Source: Pedobacter gandavensis
GTDB taxonomy: Bacteria > Bacteroidota > Bacteroidia > Sphingobacteriales > Sphingobacteriaceae
Direction of reading: 5' to 3'
Assembly (NCBI RefSeq): GCF_014172405.1
Contig: NZ_WNXC01000001.1
Coordinates: 496,001-560,000 of the forward strand
DNA: 64,000 bases
Part shown: positions 27,904-37,880 of the stretch, piece after piece
How the letters are laid out: every line of letters starts with the position of its first letter
Position numbering within the stretch: the stretch's first letter is position 1
The notes under the pieces: model-generated
The model's input: only the letters and a program-made list of their open reading frames with translations
Database searches by the model: none
What the model was told of the DNA's origin: nothing
Program-made: the position numbers and the translations under genes

Positions 27904-28530
27904 ACTGTTGATACCCATGGCGTAAAGAATAATATTTACGCCAAATTTGGTGTTGTCTTCCGCCAGAAATCGCTTGTTTCTGAAATCATAATCCCATTCA
28001 CAGCCATAGTCTTTATTGCTGTACAATACCCCAATCCGGTTGTTTACCGTAATGGCTTTCAGGTAGTCATGGACCAGATCATCACCCCAACCATTCAATT
28101 CAAAAGAGGTGGTAGGTGGTCCCTTTTCAAAGTTGAAGAAGGAATGGTAAATCTGATGTTGATTTGAAATTTTCTTGAGCGCTGTTGGTCCAAAGAGATT
28201 GCTCATTTGTGTTTCAAATGATTTTGCAAAGAGTCCGTCAATATCATGGTTACAATCGTCTACAAATACAAAACCACCATTGTTCACGTATTTCTTGAAA
28301 TTAGCCGCCTCCTGCTGGTCAAACTGGACAAGCTTATGGCCGCTTAAATAGCAGAAAGGATATTTAAATAGGTCATGGCTACTTAATTCGACAATTTTTT
28401 CTTCCGGATCTAAAGGGATAGTGGTGTACTCCAACAAAGAATTGAGCAGGTTGGAAGGCATACGCTGATCCGTATCCCAGTTTCCAGATTTATACTTTAT
28501 TCTCGCAAATGTGAACTTTGATCTTTGCAT
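27901..28530 (-). CDS. DUF4159 domain protein
   Basis: 209 residues. It starts FTFARIKYKSGNWDTDQRMPSNLL in consecutive blocks, the typical DUF4159 opening, and contains FKKYVNNGGFVFVDDCNHD, the glutamine-amidotransferase-like strand-turn region, then VLYSNKDYGCEWDYD. There is no signal peptide in this copy. DUF4159 genes commonly travel with MoxR, DUF58 and BatA genes, and this one is divergent from such a module with 112 bp between. The function is unknown. Confidence 0.85.
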   Translation of the reverse strand: MQRSKFTFARIKYKSGNWDTDQRMPSNLLNSLLEYTTIPLDPEEKIVELSSHDLFKYPFCYLSGHKLVQFDQQEAANFKKYVNNGGFVFVDDCNHDIDGLFAKSFETQMSNLFGPTALKKISNQHQIYHSFFNFEKGPPTTSFELNGWGDDLVHDYLKAITVNNRIGVLYSNKDYGCEWDYDFRNKRFLAEDNTKFGVNIILYAMGINS

Positions 28531-28642
28531 CGTTCTAAAATAACGTCAATTTTCATTAGAATCCAGATTAAGCAAGAGATATCTTGTAATTTTTTTGATA
28601 TTCTGATCTGGGCATAAGGAAAAATACAAGGAGAGCCCTATA

Positions 28643-29677
28643 TTGAATTACAATCCATACCTCATTAAAATCAATGCTTTGGAAATTTCAGAAAATAACC
28701 TAAAAACCCTGATCCATAAAATTACCCTGTTAAAGGAAGAGATTCAAAAAGTGATCGTTGGACAAGACCTGATCATTGAAGAAATGCTGGTTGCCTTGCT
28801 TGCCGGTGGCCACTGTCTGTTGGAAGGGGTACCAGGCCTGGCAAAAACATTGATGGTTCGTACAATGTCGCAAGCCCTGGATCTATCTTTTAGAAGGATC
28901 CAGTTTACCCCAGATCTGATGCCTACGGATATCATCGGTACCGAGATTTTAGAGGAAGACCATGTGACCGGAAAGCGGTTTTTTAAGTTCAATAAGGGGC
29001 CTTTATTCGCCAATATCATATTGGCTGATGAAATCAACCGGACGCCACCAAAAACACAATCCGCTTTATTGGAGGCGATGCAGGAATTTGAGGTCACTTA
29101 TGGAGGTCATACTTATCCATTAGACCGGCCATTTTTTATTCTTGCTACGCAAAATCCCATTGAGCAAGCGGGTACATATCCGCTTCCAGAAGCGCAACTG
29201 GACCGTTTTCTATTGTTCATAAGAATCGGGTATCCAACTGCAGCAGAGGAAACTAAAATTTTGAGCAGTACCACAGGAACCCTAAAAAATAAGGTGCAGC
29301 CTATCATTGGTGCGGAAGAGATTAAACAACTTCAGGCCTTGACCAGAGAGGTCAGCATCAGCGAGGATTTAGTGGTTTATGTAACCGAGTTGATCCGGGC
29401 AACCCGGCCAGATACCAGCCCTGTAGCGTACGTGAAGGAATGGGTAAGGTGGGGGGCTGGGCCTAGAGCCGGACAAGCGTTGATTTTAACCGCTAAAGCA
29501 AGGGCCTTGATCCATGGGCGTTATGCAGTGGTGATGGAAGATCTGCACACGATGGCCTTTCCAGTATTGAGACATCGTATATTGATGAATTTCAAAGCAG
29601 ATGCGGAACAAGTTAGCGCTGATATGGTAGCTGAGGAATTATTGAAAACCATTTCCAGACCGAAAATCAATATTTAA
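28643..29677 (+). CDS. MoxR-family AAA+ ATPase
   Basis: 344 residues with a TTG start, supported by an AAGGAG sequence about 10 nt before it, unusual in this genome. Walker A is GVPGLAKT (62-69) and Walker B is IILADEIN (D129, E130). Sensor sequences ATQNPIEQAGTYPLPEAQLDRF follow in two adjacent blocks, as in MoxR chaperones. It probably remodels or matures a protein complex together with the DUF58/vWA-type proteins encoded next. The stop codon overlaps the DUF58 ATG by one base, so the two are translationally coupled. Confidence 0.93.
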   Translation: MNYNPYLIKINALEISENNLKTLIHKITLLKEEIQKVIVGQDLIIEEMLVALLAGGHCLLEGVPGLAKTLMVRTMSQALDLSFRRIQFTPDLMPTDIIGTEILEEDHVTGKRFFKFNKGPLFANIILADEINRTPPKTQSALLEAMQEFEVTYGGHTYPLDRPFFILATQNPIEQAGTYPLPEAQLDRFLLFIRIGYPTAAEETKILSSTTGTLKNKVQPIIGAEEIKQLQALTREVSISEDLVVYVTELIRATRPDTSPVAYVKEWVRWGAGPRAGQALILTAKARALIHGRYAVVMEDLHTMAFPVLRHRILMNFKADAEQVSADMVAEELLKTISRPKINI

Positions 29678-30564
29678 TGAGCAAGTTGCTGGACCCGAAA
29701 GTGATGATGGCGATTAAACAGCTGTCTTTGTCGGCGAAAATGACAATAGATGGTTTCATGAGCGGCATCCATAAAAGTACGGTAAAGGGGCCTGGATTGG
29801 AGTTTAGCCAGTATCGGAGCTATCAGCCAGGAGACGATTTGCGGTCTCTTGACTGGAAAATGTTTGCCCGTTCCGATCGGTATTACATCAGAGAATCAGA
29901 GGTAGAGACGAATATTAGTATCCGTTTGCTGGTGGATGCCAGTGCATCTATGGGACATCAGGATGGTGCTTTTCGTAAAATTGATTACGCACGTTACCTG
30001 GCAGCTTCATTGGCTTATCTGGGCAACCTACAGGGCGATGCTATTGGTTTGTATGTGTTTAAAGATGCAGGTATCTTTTCAATGGTCGCAAAACAGGACT
30101 TTCAGCACCTGGCCAGGTTGTTCTATCAATTGGAACAAATAACCCCGGATGGCACTTTTACTAAACCCATTCATTATAAAGAATTATATGCCGGTGCTCA
30201 AAAACGGGAACTGCTGATCTTTGTCACAGATCTTTATGAGCTGAAACAGGAGATATTTGATCTTTTAGATACCTTGAATACGTTGAAACATGAAGTGCTG
30301 GTGTTTCATTTGATGTCTGGAAATGAAATGAGCCTGGATTTTAAAGGGTATACGACTTTCGAAGATCTGGAGACCGGGAAAACGATTCAGATAGACCAGG
30401 AGTCGGCAAGGGCTGCTTATCAGGAGAACCTGAAAGGGCACCTGGATAAAATCAAGAATAAAATGCTGGACAGACGAATCTCTTATCGTTTGATTCAAAC
30501 GGATCAGCCATTGGATCAGGCATTGAGAGATTTCTTGAACCAAAGAAATAAGTTAAAGACATAA
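29677..30564 (+). CDS. DUF58 protein with vWA-like domain
   Basis: 295 residues, ATG overlapping the MoxR stop (TAATG). The DUF58 signature GDDLRSLDWKMFARSDRYYIRE is split over 52-73 and is followed by a von Willebrand A-type metal site DASAS (87-91). There is no membrane helix in this member. MoxR partners of this kind are thought to present or recruit substrates to the ATPase. The BatA-type gene follows after 10 bp. Confidence 0.9.
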   Translation: MSKLLDPKVMMAIKQLSLSAKMTIDGFMSGIHKSTVKGPGLEFSQYRSYQPGDDLRSLDWKMFARSDRYYIRESEVETNISIRLLVDASASMGHQDGAFRKIDYARYLAASLAYLGNLQGDAIGLYVFKDAGIFSMVAKQDFQHLARLFYQLEQITPDGTFTKPIHYKELYAGAQKRELLIFVTDLYELKQEIFDLLDTLNTLKHEVLVFHLMSGNEMSLDFKGYTTFEDLETGKTIQIDQESARAAYQENLKGHLDKIKNKMLDRRISYRLIQTDQPLDQALRDFLNQRNKLKT

Positions 30565-30574
30565 AGATATCAAG

Positions 30575-32095
30575 GTGCATTTATTATATCCCATAGGTTT
30601 AATCGCGTTAGCAGGACTATTGATCCCGCTGATCATTCACCTGTGGAAACTAAAACAGGGGAAAACCCTGCAGATTGGGAGTATTGCATTGTTGGGGGCA
30701 AGCTCGCCCTTTACCTCCAGAAGTTACCAAATCACCGACTGGCTGTTGCTGTTTTTAAGGATGCTGCTGATTGCTTTGTTGGCATTTTTCCTGGCGGAGC
30801 CGTATTTTTTTAAAAAGAACACAGGTAATGGGCTTCAAAAAGGTTGGGTATTAACAGAGAAAGCCTATTTCCCTATTCTTTACAAGACAGAGAAAAAGAG
30901 CCTGGATTCTTTGCTGCTGGCTGGTTATGAACTGCATGATTTTGGGTTGGGTTTTCAAAAGATGAGCCTGAATGATACCGTACCTGTAAGTTCAGGAATC
31001 GATACCAGTAGCTTTAGAAAAGCCGCCAAATTGAGTTACCCTGCATTATTGAATGAATTGAATGCGCGGATCGAACCTGATTTTCCGGTTTACCTGTATG
31101 CCGATCATCGGTTACAACATCTGGAAGGAGATTTGCCTCAGGTTGATTACCGATTAATCTGGAAGGAAATTAAAGGAACAGATACCCTTGCTACCTGGAG
31201 AAATACCTTCGCAAATAAAACTTTCGAAGCCAGCTCCAGTCCAACGTTAACGAGTTTTAAAAGATTGGATGATCCCCGGGAGGAGTCAGTGATCAAGGTT
31301 CTGATCTATGAGACCGAGCATCCGGAGGATGTGAAATACCTCAAAGCAGCTATACAGGCAATCGCTCAGGAAACAAAACGAAAAATTGAATTGATTGCAT
31401 TTAATGATAACATTAGTAGTGACTTAAGTTTTGATGTAGGCTTCTGGATTTCTACAAAACCAGTAAGCAAAGCCTTTTTTAACCATATGAGTGATACCGG
31501 GCGCTTGTTTAATTATGCAGGTGAGAAATTAAGTATGACCAACTCCTGGTTGGAACCAGGGAATGCCGGGAACAACGAGGCGATGGGGCTGCGCAAGAGA
31601 ATGACCTCAGCTAATTATCCTGGGACACAGATCTGGACGGATGGATTTGGAACGCCATTGTTGACCTTAGCGAAAGAAAATAAATTGACGCATTATCGCT
31701 TTTATAGCCGTATGAACCCAGGTTGGACTGATTTGGTTTGGAATGCACAATTTGTACCGCTGATGATGCCGGTTTTATTGGGAAATGCGGAGACTGATCA
31801 TGGCTTTGGTTTCGAAATCAGTCCGGCTGACCAGCGCATTAGTGCTGTTCCGGTAGCACAATACTCCCGGCAATCCAAAGTTTACCTTCCTGCTGGCGCC
31901 AAAACAAAACCAGGAAGCAGGACAATTGAAAACGCGGCAATGGAGCCCGGAGATTCAGGTAATGCAGCGGAATTGTCGGTCAGCTCACAAAAAGAACAGC
32001 CACTTCAAAAAGTACTTTGGCTAATTGCATTGCTCGTTTTTACTTTAGAACGCATCATTTCTTACCGTCTTAAAAGCAGTATAAGCCATGGTTAA
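30575..32095 (+). CDS. BatA-domain membrane protein
   Basis: 506 residues from GTG 30575. The N-terminal BatA domain has two helices (about 4-23 and 52-73) separated by LKQGKTLQIGSIALLG, followed by FLAEPYFF. A long periplasmic region is followed by a final helix (LWLIALLVFTLERII, near the C-terminus). No MIDAS vWA motif is visible in the loop, unlike Bacteroides BatA. It is the membrane anchor of the MoxR module. The next gene starts 8 bp inside it. Confidence 0.85.
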   Translation: MHLLYPIGLIALAGLLIPLIIHLWKLKQGKTLQIGSIALLGASSPFTSRSYQITDWLLLFLRMLLIALLAFFLAEPYFFKKNTGNGLQKGWVLTEKAYFPILYKTEKKSLDSLLLAGYELHDFGLGFQKMSLNDTVPVSSGIDTSSFRKAAKLSYPALLNELNARIEPDFPVYLYADHRLQHLEGDLPQVDYRLIWKEIKGTDTLATWRNTFANKTFEASSSPTLTSFKRLDDPREESVIKVLIYETEHPEDVKYLKAAIQAIAQETKRKIELIAFNDNISSDLSFDVGFWISTKPVSKAFFNHMSDTGRLFNYAGEKLSMTNSWLEPGNAGNNEAMGLRKRMTSANYPGTQIWTDGFGTPLLTLAKENKLTHYRFYSRMNPGWTDLVWNAQFVPLMMPVLLGNAETDHGFGFEISPADQRISAVPVAQYSRQSKVYLPAGAKTKPGSRTIENAAMEPGDSGNAAELSVSSQKEQPLQKVLWLIALLVFTLERIISYRLKSSISHG

Positions 32096-34274
32096 GCAGG
32101 GAGGCATATTTGGCATAACCAGGCTCCAAAAACAATGGACGGTCTTGTTGCTGTTCCAGGTTTTGATGTTAAGTCTGGGCTTAAGTCTTATTTCTGCTGC
32201 GTTATGGAGCTATCTGTTTGAGGGTTCTAACTGGATCTTCATGGCCTTTTTCCTGGTTTTCTTTGCAGTTCTAAGTTGGTTTAAGCCCTTTTGGAAGGTT
32301 AGTAACCTACAAATTTGCAGGTATCTGAATGAAAGATTCCCTGAATTGGAAGAAAGCACTGAACTCTTGCTCAAGCCAGCAACAGCATGCACAAGTCTGG
32401 AGCGCTTGCAACAAGATAAAATTAATCAGGTACTCATTCAAATGTCTGCGCCAAAACCGCCATTACAGAAATTATCCTGGGCAGGATTGGTGTTTCTTGT
32501 TGGTCTGGGGATGAGCCTGGGGATTTCCTTTTTGAAGCCAATTACAGACCTTCAGGCCAGCACTACTGCAAAAGAGAATATTGTGAGTGTCAAAGAGAAG
32601 ATATTGCCGGAGATTGCGTCTTTTTCCCTAATGATCAAAGCCCCTGCTTATACTGGTGTTCCAGAAAGGAGTCAAACGCAGTTTGCCCTTCAAGCAGAAA
32701 CCGGAGCCTTACTGAAATGGAACATTCAGACTTCAGTTCCGGTTAAGGTTTTGAAACTGATTTTCAATGATAAAGAAGTAGCGGTTTTAAAATCAAAGGA
32801 TGGAGCAGGCACAGCCTGGGAATACCTTAAAACCATTCATAAATCCGGATTTTATCAGGTAGAACTGGATGGTAAAAAATCAGACCTTTATCTGATGAAC
32901 GTGATACCGGATCTTCCAGCGGTCATTAGAATTACGCAGCCTAAGCCACATACCAGTATTGACTATGGACAAGTACAGCAGGTTCGTTTAAGCCTCTCCT
33001 TAACAGATGATTATGGTTTGAAATCTGCCTATGTTGCGGCTACCATGGCCAGTGGAAAAGGGGAAGGCGTTAGTTTTACCGAGCGGAAGCTGGATTTTAA
33101 GGAACAGTTCGACAACCGTAAATCAATGTCCTTAAACAAAACAATAGACTTGAAAGCTTTAGGCATGAAACCCGGAGATGAGCTTTATTTCTTTGTGAAA
33201 GCCTTTGATAACCTGGGTCAAATGAGCAGGTCGGATGTGTATTTTGTTTCCATCGTGGATACTGCGGAGTTGATGAGTATGGCTGGGATGACAAATGGAG
33301 TAAACCTGGTTCCGGAATATTTTAGAAGTCAGCGGCAGATCATTATGGATACGGAAAAACTACTGGCAGAAAAGAATACGATCACTGATGATGCTTTTAG
33401 AAATAGGAGTAATGACCTTGGTATGGATCAAAAGCTCTTGAGACTGCGTTATGGAAAATTCCTGGGCGAAGAGTCTGAAACAGAGATCGGAGCGGATCAT
33501 GACCATAAGGAAGGAGAAAAGGACGATCATGATGGTCACGATACAGGGAAGGAAACACAAACTGCAGGTGGATTTGGGGATGTGAAAGCGATTATGGATA
33601 GTTATGCCCATAAGCATGACATTGCAGAGGATGCGACTTTTTTTGAGCCCGGGATAAAAGCCCAGTTAAAGGCCGTGTTGACTGAAATGTGGAAATCGGA
33701 ATTACAACTGCGGACCTACAAAACGCGCGATGCTTTACCTTTTGAATACAAAGCCTTACGTTTACTGAAAGACCTTCAGCAAAAATCAAGAGCTTATGTG
33801 GCTAAAACTACTGTGAAAGTAACTCAAATTAAAGAAGAGAAACGCTTGTCAGGGGAATTGGATAAGATTGGTACACCCGTACAAAAAAGTGATTTTGAGC
33901 CTAAGGAGCAGGAACAAGTGTTGTTAAGGAAAGTGCTTTCTTTGTTAGAAGACAGAAAAGCGGCTGCCAGTGCCCACAAGCCCGCTCAATTTGGGGAGGA
34001 GGATCGCCAATTGCTAAAAGAAACGGAACGATACATGATCCTGGCAGCCTCAGATCAACCCGTACTGTTTTTGCCGGCTTTAACAGCGGGACGTAAATTG
34101 TTATCTCCTAAAGGGGGCAATGCAAAAGATATCGCCTTGGTTCAAAAGGCAATACTTAAAATATTGGGGCCAGTACAAACCAGCCCACAATTGCCAACCA
34201 TTGCTCCGGCTTCTTCATTGAGTCAAAAGTATTTTAATCAACTTAAAAAAGCAGAACAATCAAATGGATTTTAA
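32088..34274 (+). CDS. Large membrane protein of the MoxR module (DUF4175-like)
   Basis: 728 residues. Helices at about 18-37, 43-60 and 126-146 are followed by a long soluble region with an immunoglobulin-like segment (SFSLMIKAPAYTGVPERS, then LSLTDDYGLKSAYVA) as in DUF4175 proteins. Further on are charged helical stretches. A His/Asp-rich stretch lies around residues 470-490 (DHDHKEGEKDDHDGHDTG). It is predicted to be an inner-membrane protein with a large periplasmic part. Overlaps with both neighbouring genes (8 and 11 bp) indicate one operon. Function is inferred only from the module. Confidence 0.7.
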   Translation: MVKQGGIFGITRLQKQWTVLLLFQVLMLSLGLSLISAALWSYLFEGSNWIFMAFFLVFFAVLSWFKPFWKVSNLQICRYLNERFPELEESTELLLKPATACTSLERLQQDKINQVLIQMSAPKPPLQKLSWAGLVFLVGLGMSLGISFLKPITDLQASTTAKENIVSVKEKILPEIASFSLMIKAPAYTGVPERSQTQFALQAETGALLKWNIQTSVPVKVLKLIFNDKEVAVLKSKDGAGTAWEYLKTIHKSGFYQVELDGKKSDLYLMNVIPDLPAVIRITQPKPHTSIDYGQVQQVRLSLSLTDDYGLKSAYVAATMASGKGEGVSFTERKLDFKEQFDNRKSMSLNKTIDLKALGMKPGDELYFFVKAFDNLGQMSRSDVYFVSIVDTAELMSMAGMTNGVNLVPEYFRSQRQIIMDTEKLLAEKNTITDDAFRNRSNDLGMDQKLLRLRYGKFLGEESETEIGADHDHKEGEKDDHDGHDTGKETQTAGGFGDVKAIMDSYAHKHDIAEDATFFEPGIKAQLKAVLTEMWKSELQLRTYKTRDALPFEYKALRLLKDLQQKSRAYVAKTTVKVTQIKEEKRLSGELDKIGTPVQKSDFEPKEQEQVLLRKVLSLLEDRKAAASAHKPAQFGEEDRQLLKETERYMILAASDQPVLFLPALTAGRKLLSPKGGNAKDIALVQKAILKILGPVQTSPQLPTIAPASSLSQKYFNQLKKAEQSNGF

Positions 34275-36174
34275 GTACCTGGCGATCGGAATTTGTGTGG
34301 CATTGGGAATTTTTCTGCTGGTCATGGAAACGCTTAGAAAGCGTAAGGCACATTTGTCCTGGAGATTGACTGCAATTGTGGTCTCGGTGGTTTGCTTTTA
34401 TTTTTTGTTATATCCCCCGGTTTATACCACTGTAAAGCCAGGAGGAACTCAGGATTTTAATCTAATAACTGGAGCTGGACTTGTAGGAACTGGTGCAAAT
34501 TCAAAGCAGGTTGCTACAACAGCTAAAGGTGCTTCTTTGGGAATTGATTCTTTAAATGGGTTGTCTTATACTTTAGATTATCAGGTTTTTATGAATCATA
34601 AAAAGGCTGGAGTTCGTTTTATTCCAGATCTGGAGTATTTCCTTAAATCAAATCCAGATCTGCAGCGGGTTCATATTTACGGCAATGGTTTGAGTAAGGA
34701 TCAGCTGCGATTGCTCAAAGACAAACAACTTAGTTTTCGGCCAGGACCAGTTACAGATGGCTTGATCGCCCTGAATTGGAATGCCCAGGCGAAAGCCACT
34801 GAACCATTGATTTTGCAGGGAACCTATCAGCAGGCTGGCGGAGCATCAGTAAAGTTGATCTTGGAAGGATTGGGTGCAAATCAGGATTCGGTAACCATCA
34901 GCCAGGATGGTCAGCAACATTTCACTTTAAGGGCCAATCCACAGCAATCCGGTAAAGCAGTTTTTCATTTGATCGGCATTAAAGGAGACAGGCAGGAAAG
35001 TATCAAAGGAGAAAGTGCTAAGAATAACAGGGTAGCCGGTAAAGATACATTGTTCAAGGAACCTGTTCCCATAGAAATCAAGCCCTCCAAGCCAGTTAAA
35101 ATCTTAATGTTGGCTGCTAATCCAGATTTTGAATATAAGTTTCTGAAGAATTGGTTCTTTGAGAAACAGTATCCTTTGATCTTTAGAACCCGGATCAGTA
35201 AAGATAAGTACAGCACAGATTTTCTGAATACGGATATTAAGGAGATCAATACCATCAGTGCTGGATTATTAAAGAAAATGGACTTATTGATCCTGGATGA
35301 AGCAGAATTAGCGCAACTTTCCGCTGCAGAGCTTTCCAATGTAAAGTCTGCGATGGAAGGAGGGCTGGGGCTGTTTGTCAGACTGAATGCTGTTCAATCT
35401 ACCGCTAAATCTAGCATCGGCTTTGGGACTTTTGTTGCAGCTGAAGCATCAGCCTCCCTAAAGGATAAAACTTTAAGTGGTCGTTTCAGCAACAAAACGA
35501 GGGTATTCAGCGCGCTGCCAATGGAACAGCAGCTGTTTCTAAAACCTGGAAACAATGACTTGCCTGTATTTCAGGGTACACAGCTTCCTGCTGCGAAAAT
35601 CCTGGTCAGCACCAGTATTTATGGCATGGGAAGGAAAACGGTTTCCACTTTACCGGCCACCTATCCCTGGTTATTGAATGGTTCCGCTGAGGATTACGCA
35701 CAATTTTGGGCAGAAATGTTGCATCAAACCGCAAGGCAAACTCAAGCAACTCAAACTTGGTTGATGAGCCCTGCCTTTCCTAAAACAGGGGAAAGCTTAG
35801 CTATTTCCATTGCATTGCCGCAAGGAGGTACAGTTCCTCCATTTAAAGTGAGCAACCTATTGATGAGTCCTTTGCAAAACAGGGAACTTCCAACACAATG
35901 GCAGTTGAACACCTGGGCTGCCCATCCAGGCTGGAATACCCTTAGCGTTGGCGATGTTCAGGATTCTTTTTACGTCTATGAAACATCCGATTGGCAGCAG
36001 TTGTCTGCGGCTCAAAACCGACTCGCTACCAGTCAGTTTGTGAAAGATCATCCCATCCGTACTAAGGTTTTGGAAACAAGTATTTTATTAGAGAGAAAGT
36101 ACTCCTTATGGTGGTTTTTTATTCCTTTATTACTTTCCCTCAGTTTTTTGTGGTATGAAACTAAAATGTTATAA
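34264..36174 (+). CDS. Membrane protein of the MoxR module (glutamine-amidotransferase-like)
   Basis: 636 residues. Two N-terminal helices (about 4-22 and 34-52), a long periplasmic region and a C-terminal helix (LWWFFIPLLLSLSFLWYE) give the topology of BatA-like large subunits. Within the loop, KILMLAANPDFEYKFLKNWF and LDLLILDEAELAQL-like strands resemble class I glutamine-amidotransferase-type folds found in proteins of MoxR clusters. The catalytic Cys-His-Glu triad is not apparent, so it is probably a binding rather than catalytic domain. Last gene of the five-gene operon; the TldD gene follows after 69 bp. Confidence 0.65.
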   Translation: MDFKYLAIGICVALGIFLLVMETLRKRKAHLSWRLTAIVVSVVCFYFLLYPPVYTTVKPGGTQDFNLITGAGLVGTGANSKQVATTAKGASLGIDSLNGLSYTLDYQVFMNHKKAGVRFIPDLEYFLKSNPDLQRVHIYGNGLSKDQLRLLKDKQLSFRPGPVTDGLIALNWNAQAKATEPLILQGTYQQAGGASVKLILEGLGANQDSVTISQDGQQHFTLRANPQQSGKAVFHLIGIKGDRQESIKGESAKNNRVAGKDTLFKEPVPIEIKPSKPVKILMLAANPDFEYKFLKNWFFEKQYPLIFRTRISKDKYSTDFLNTDIKEINTISAGLLKKMDLLILDEAELAQLSAAELSNVKSAMEGGLGLFVRLNAVQSTAKSSIGFGTFVAAEASASLKDKTLSGRFSNKTRVFSALPMEQQLFLKPGNNDLPVFQGTQLPAAKILVSTSIYGMGRKTVSTLPATYPWLLNGSAEDYAQFWAEMLHQTARQTQATQTWLMSPAFPKTGESLAISIALPQGGTVPPFKVSNLLMSPLQNRELPTQWQLNTWAAHPGWNTLSVGDVQDSFYVYETSDWQQLSAAQNRLATSQFVKDHPIRTKVLETSILLERKYSLWWFFIPLLLSLSFLWYETKML

Positions 36175-36243
36175 AGGTTCTTGAATATTCCTTTTTTAAA
36201 TTAGTTAAATTGGGAGTATTATTAACCTAACTAACTGAACCAC

Positions 36244-37878
36244 TTGAAAAGAAAAGACTTTATCTACCTATCCGGACTGGGGATGGGGGCCTTGTTGCTT
36301 CCTGACCTTTCTGCTTTCGGAAATCCGATAGATCCCTCGCAAGCATTAGAGGGTGTAGATGTGAAAATTAAAAAGGAGCTCGCTGATGTGGCTTTAAATG
36401 CAGCAAAATCTAAAGGTGCCAGTTATGCGGATATTCGCATCGGCAGATACCTCAATCAATTTGTAGCGACCAGGGAGAAAAGAGTACAGGGCGTAGCCAA
36501 TACGGAATCTTATGGGATTGGGGTACGTGTACTTGCGAATGGCTGCTGGGGATTTGCAGCCACGAATAACGTGACCAAGGAAGCGGTAGCCAAAGCTGCC
36601 GAACAAGCAGTGGCAGTAGCTAAAGCAAATGCCAAGATTCAAGGGGAACCGGTACAGCTTGCAGCACAGAAAGGCTTTGGTGAGGTAAGTTGGAAAACTC
36701 CTATAGAAATCAATGCGTTTGAAGTTCCGGTGAAGGATAAAGTTGACCTCTTGCTCAATGTGAACGATATCGCGATGCAAAATGGCGCCAGCTATGTGAA
36801 CTCGGTGATCTTCGCTGTAAATGAGCAGAAATATTTTGCTTCTACCGATGGTTCTTACATTGATCAGGACATCCATCGCATCTATCCTTCATTTAATGTG
36901 ACGAGAATCGACCGGGAATCTGGTAAGTTTCAAACCAGGTCTTCTTTAAGTTCTCCGATGGGGATAGGCTATGAGTACATGAATGCCCGTCCGGAGGATA
37001 AGGTTTCCGGTGTGGTTACCCGCTATAAAGGCAGGTATGACATGCTGGAAGATGTGAAATCTGCCGCGCTCAACGCTTCAGAAAAGGTGAAAGCCAAATC
37101 TGTGGAACCTGGAAAGTACGACTTGGTGCTGGATCCTTCGCATTTATGGTTAACTATTCATGAATCTGTAGGGCATCCCACAGAGTTGGATCGCGTACTC
37201 GGCTATGAAGCGAATTATGCGGGAACCAGCTTTCTGACGCTTGATAAATGGAAATCAAAGAAGTTTAAGTTTGGAAGTGATCATGTAAATGTGGTGGCGG
37301 ATAAAACGCAGCCAGGTTCTTTGGGCGCTGTTGGCTATGACGATGAAGGCGTGAAATGTAAGAAATGGGACATCATCAAAGATGGTGTTTTAGTGAACTA
37401 TCAGGCGATCCGCGATCAGGCACACATCATCGGACTAGATGAATCGCAAGGATGTTGTTATGCTCAGGGATGGGATGATGTACAGTTTCAGCGCATGCCA
37501 AATATCTCTTTAGAAGCCGGAAAACAGAAGTTAAGTGTGGATGATATGATCAAAAACGTAGAAAAAGGGATATATATCATCGGTAATGGCAGTTTTTCAA
37601 TTGATCAGCAGCGTTATAATTTCCAGTTTGGCGGACAAACATTTTACGAAATCAAGAACGGAAAGATTGCTGGTATGCTCAATGATGTGGCCTACCAGTC
37701 CAACACACAAGAGTTCTGGAATTCCTGTTCTGCCATTTGCGACCAAAGTGATTACCGCCTCGGAGGTTCTTTTAACGATGGTAAAGGACAACCTTCGCAA
37801 AGCAGCGCGGTTTCTCATGGAAGTGCAACCACAAGATTTAATGGAGTTAATGTGATTAATACAGCAAGAAAGATTTAA
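36244..37878 (+). CDS. TldD-family metalloprotease with Tat-like signal (copy 1)
   Basis: 544 residues from TTG 36244; no ATG precedes the conserved region. The N-terminus KRKDFIYLSGLGMGALLLP resembles a Tat signal with an RK pair in place of RR. The TldD zinc motif HESVGH is present (H306, E307, H311), followed by PTELDR. In E. coli, TldD with TldE unfolds and degrades peptides, including microcin B17 precursor leader and CcdA. TldE follows 2 bp downstream. This pair is duplicated at 39409-42392. A Tat signal would place the protease in the periplasm, unlike the cytosolic E. coli enzyme. Confidence 0.88.
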   Translation: MKRKDFIYLSGLGMGALLLPDLSAFGNPIDPSQALEGVDVKIKKELADVALNAAKSKGASYADIRIGRYLNQFVATREKRVQGVANTESYGIGVRVLANGCWGFAATNNVTKEAVAKAAEQAVAVAKANAKIQGEPVQLAAQKGFGEVSWKTPIEINAFEVPVKDKVDLLLNVNDIAMQNGASYVNSVIFAVNEQKYFASTDGSYIDQDIHRIYPSFNVTRIDRESGKFQTRSSLSSPMGIGYEYMNARPEDKVSGVVTRYKGRYDMLEDVKSAALNASEKVKAKSVEPGKYDLVLDPSHLWLTIHESVGHPTELDRVLGYEANYAGTSFLTLDKWKSKKFKFGSDHVNVVADKTQPGSLGAVGYDDEGVKCKKWDIIKDGVLVNYQAIRDQAHIIGLDESQGCCYAQGWDDVQFQRMPNISLEAGKQKLSVDDMIKNVEKGIYIIGNGSFSIDQQRYNFQFGGQTFYEIKNGKIAGMLNDVAYQSNTQEFWNSCSAICDQSDYRLGGSFNDGKGQPSQSSAVSHGSATTRFNGVNVINTARKI

Positions 37879-37880
37879 TT

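Noticed and set aside
28643..36174. MoxR module as a MoxR-vWA defence (ternary) system
   Set aside because: The gene set (DUF58, BatA, DUF4175-like) is the common Bacteroidota membrane module; no effector nuclease or defence gene is present.
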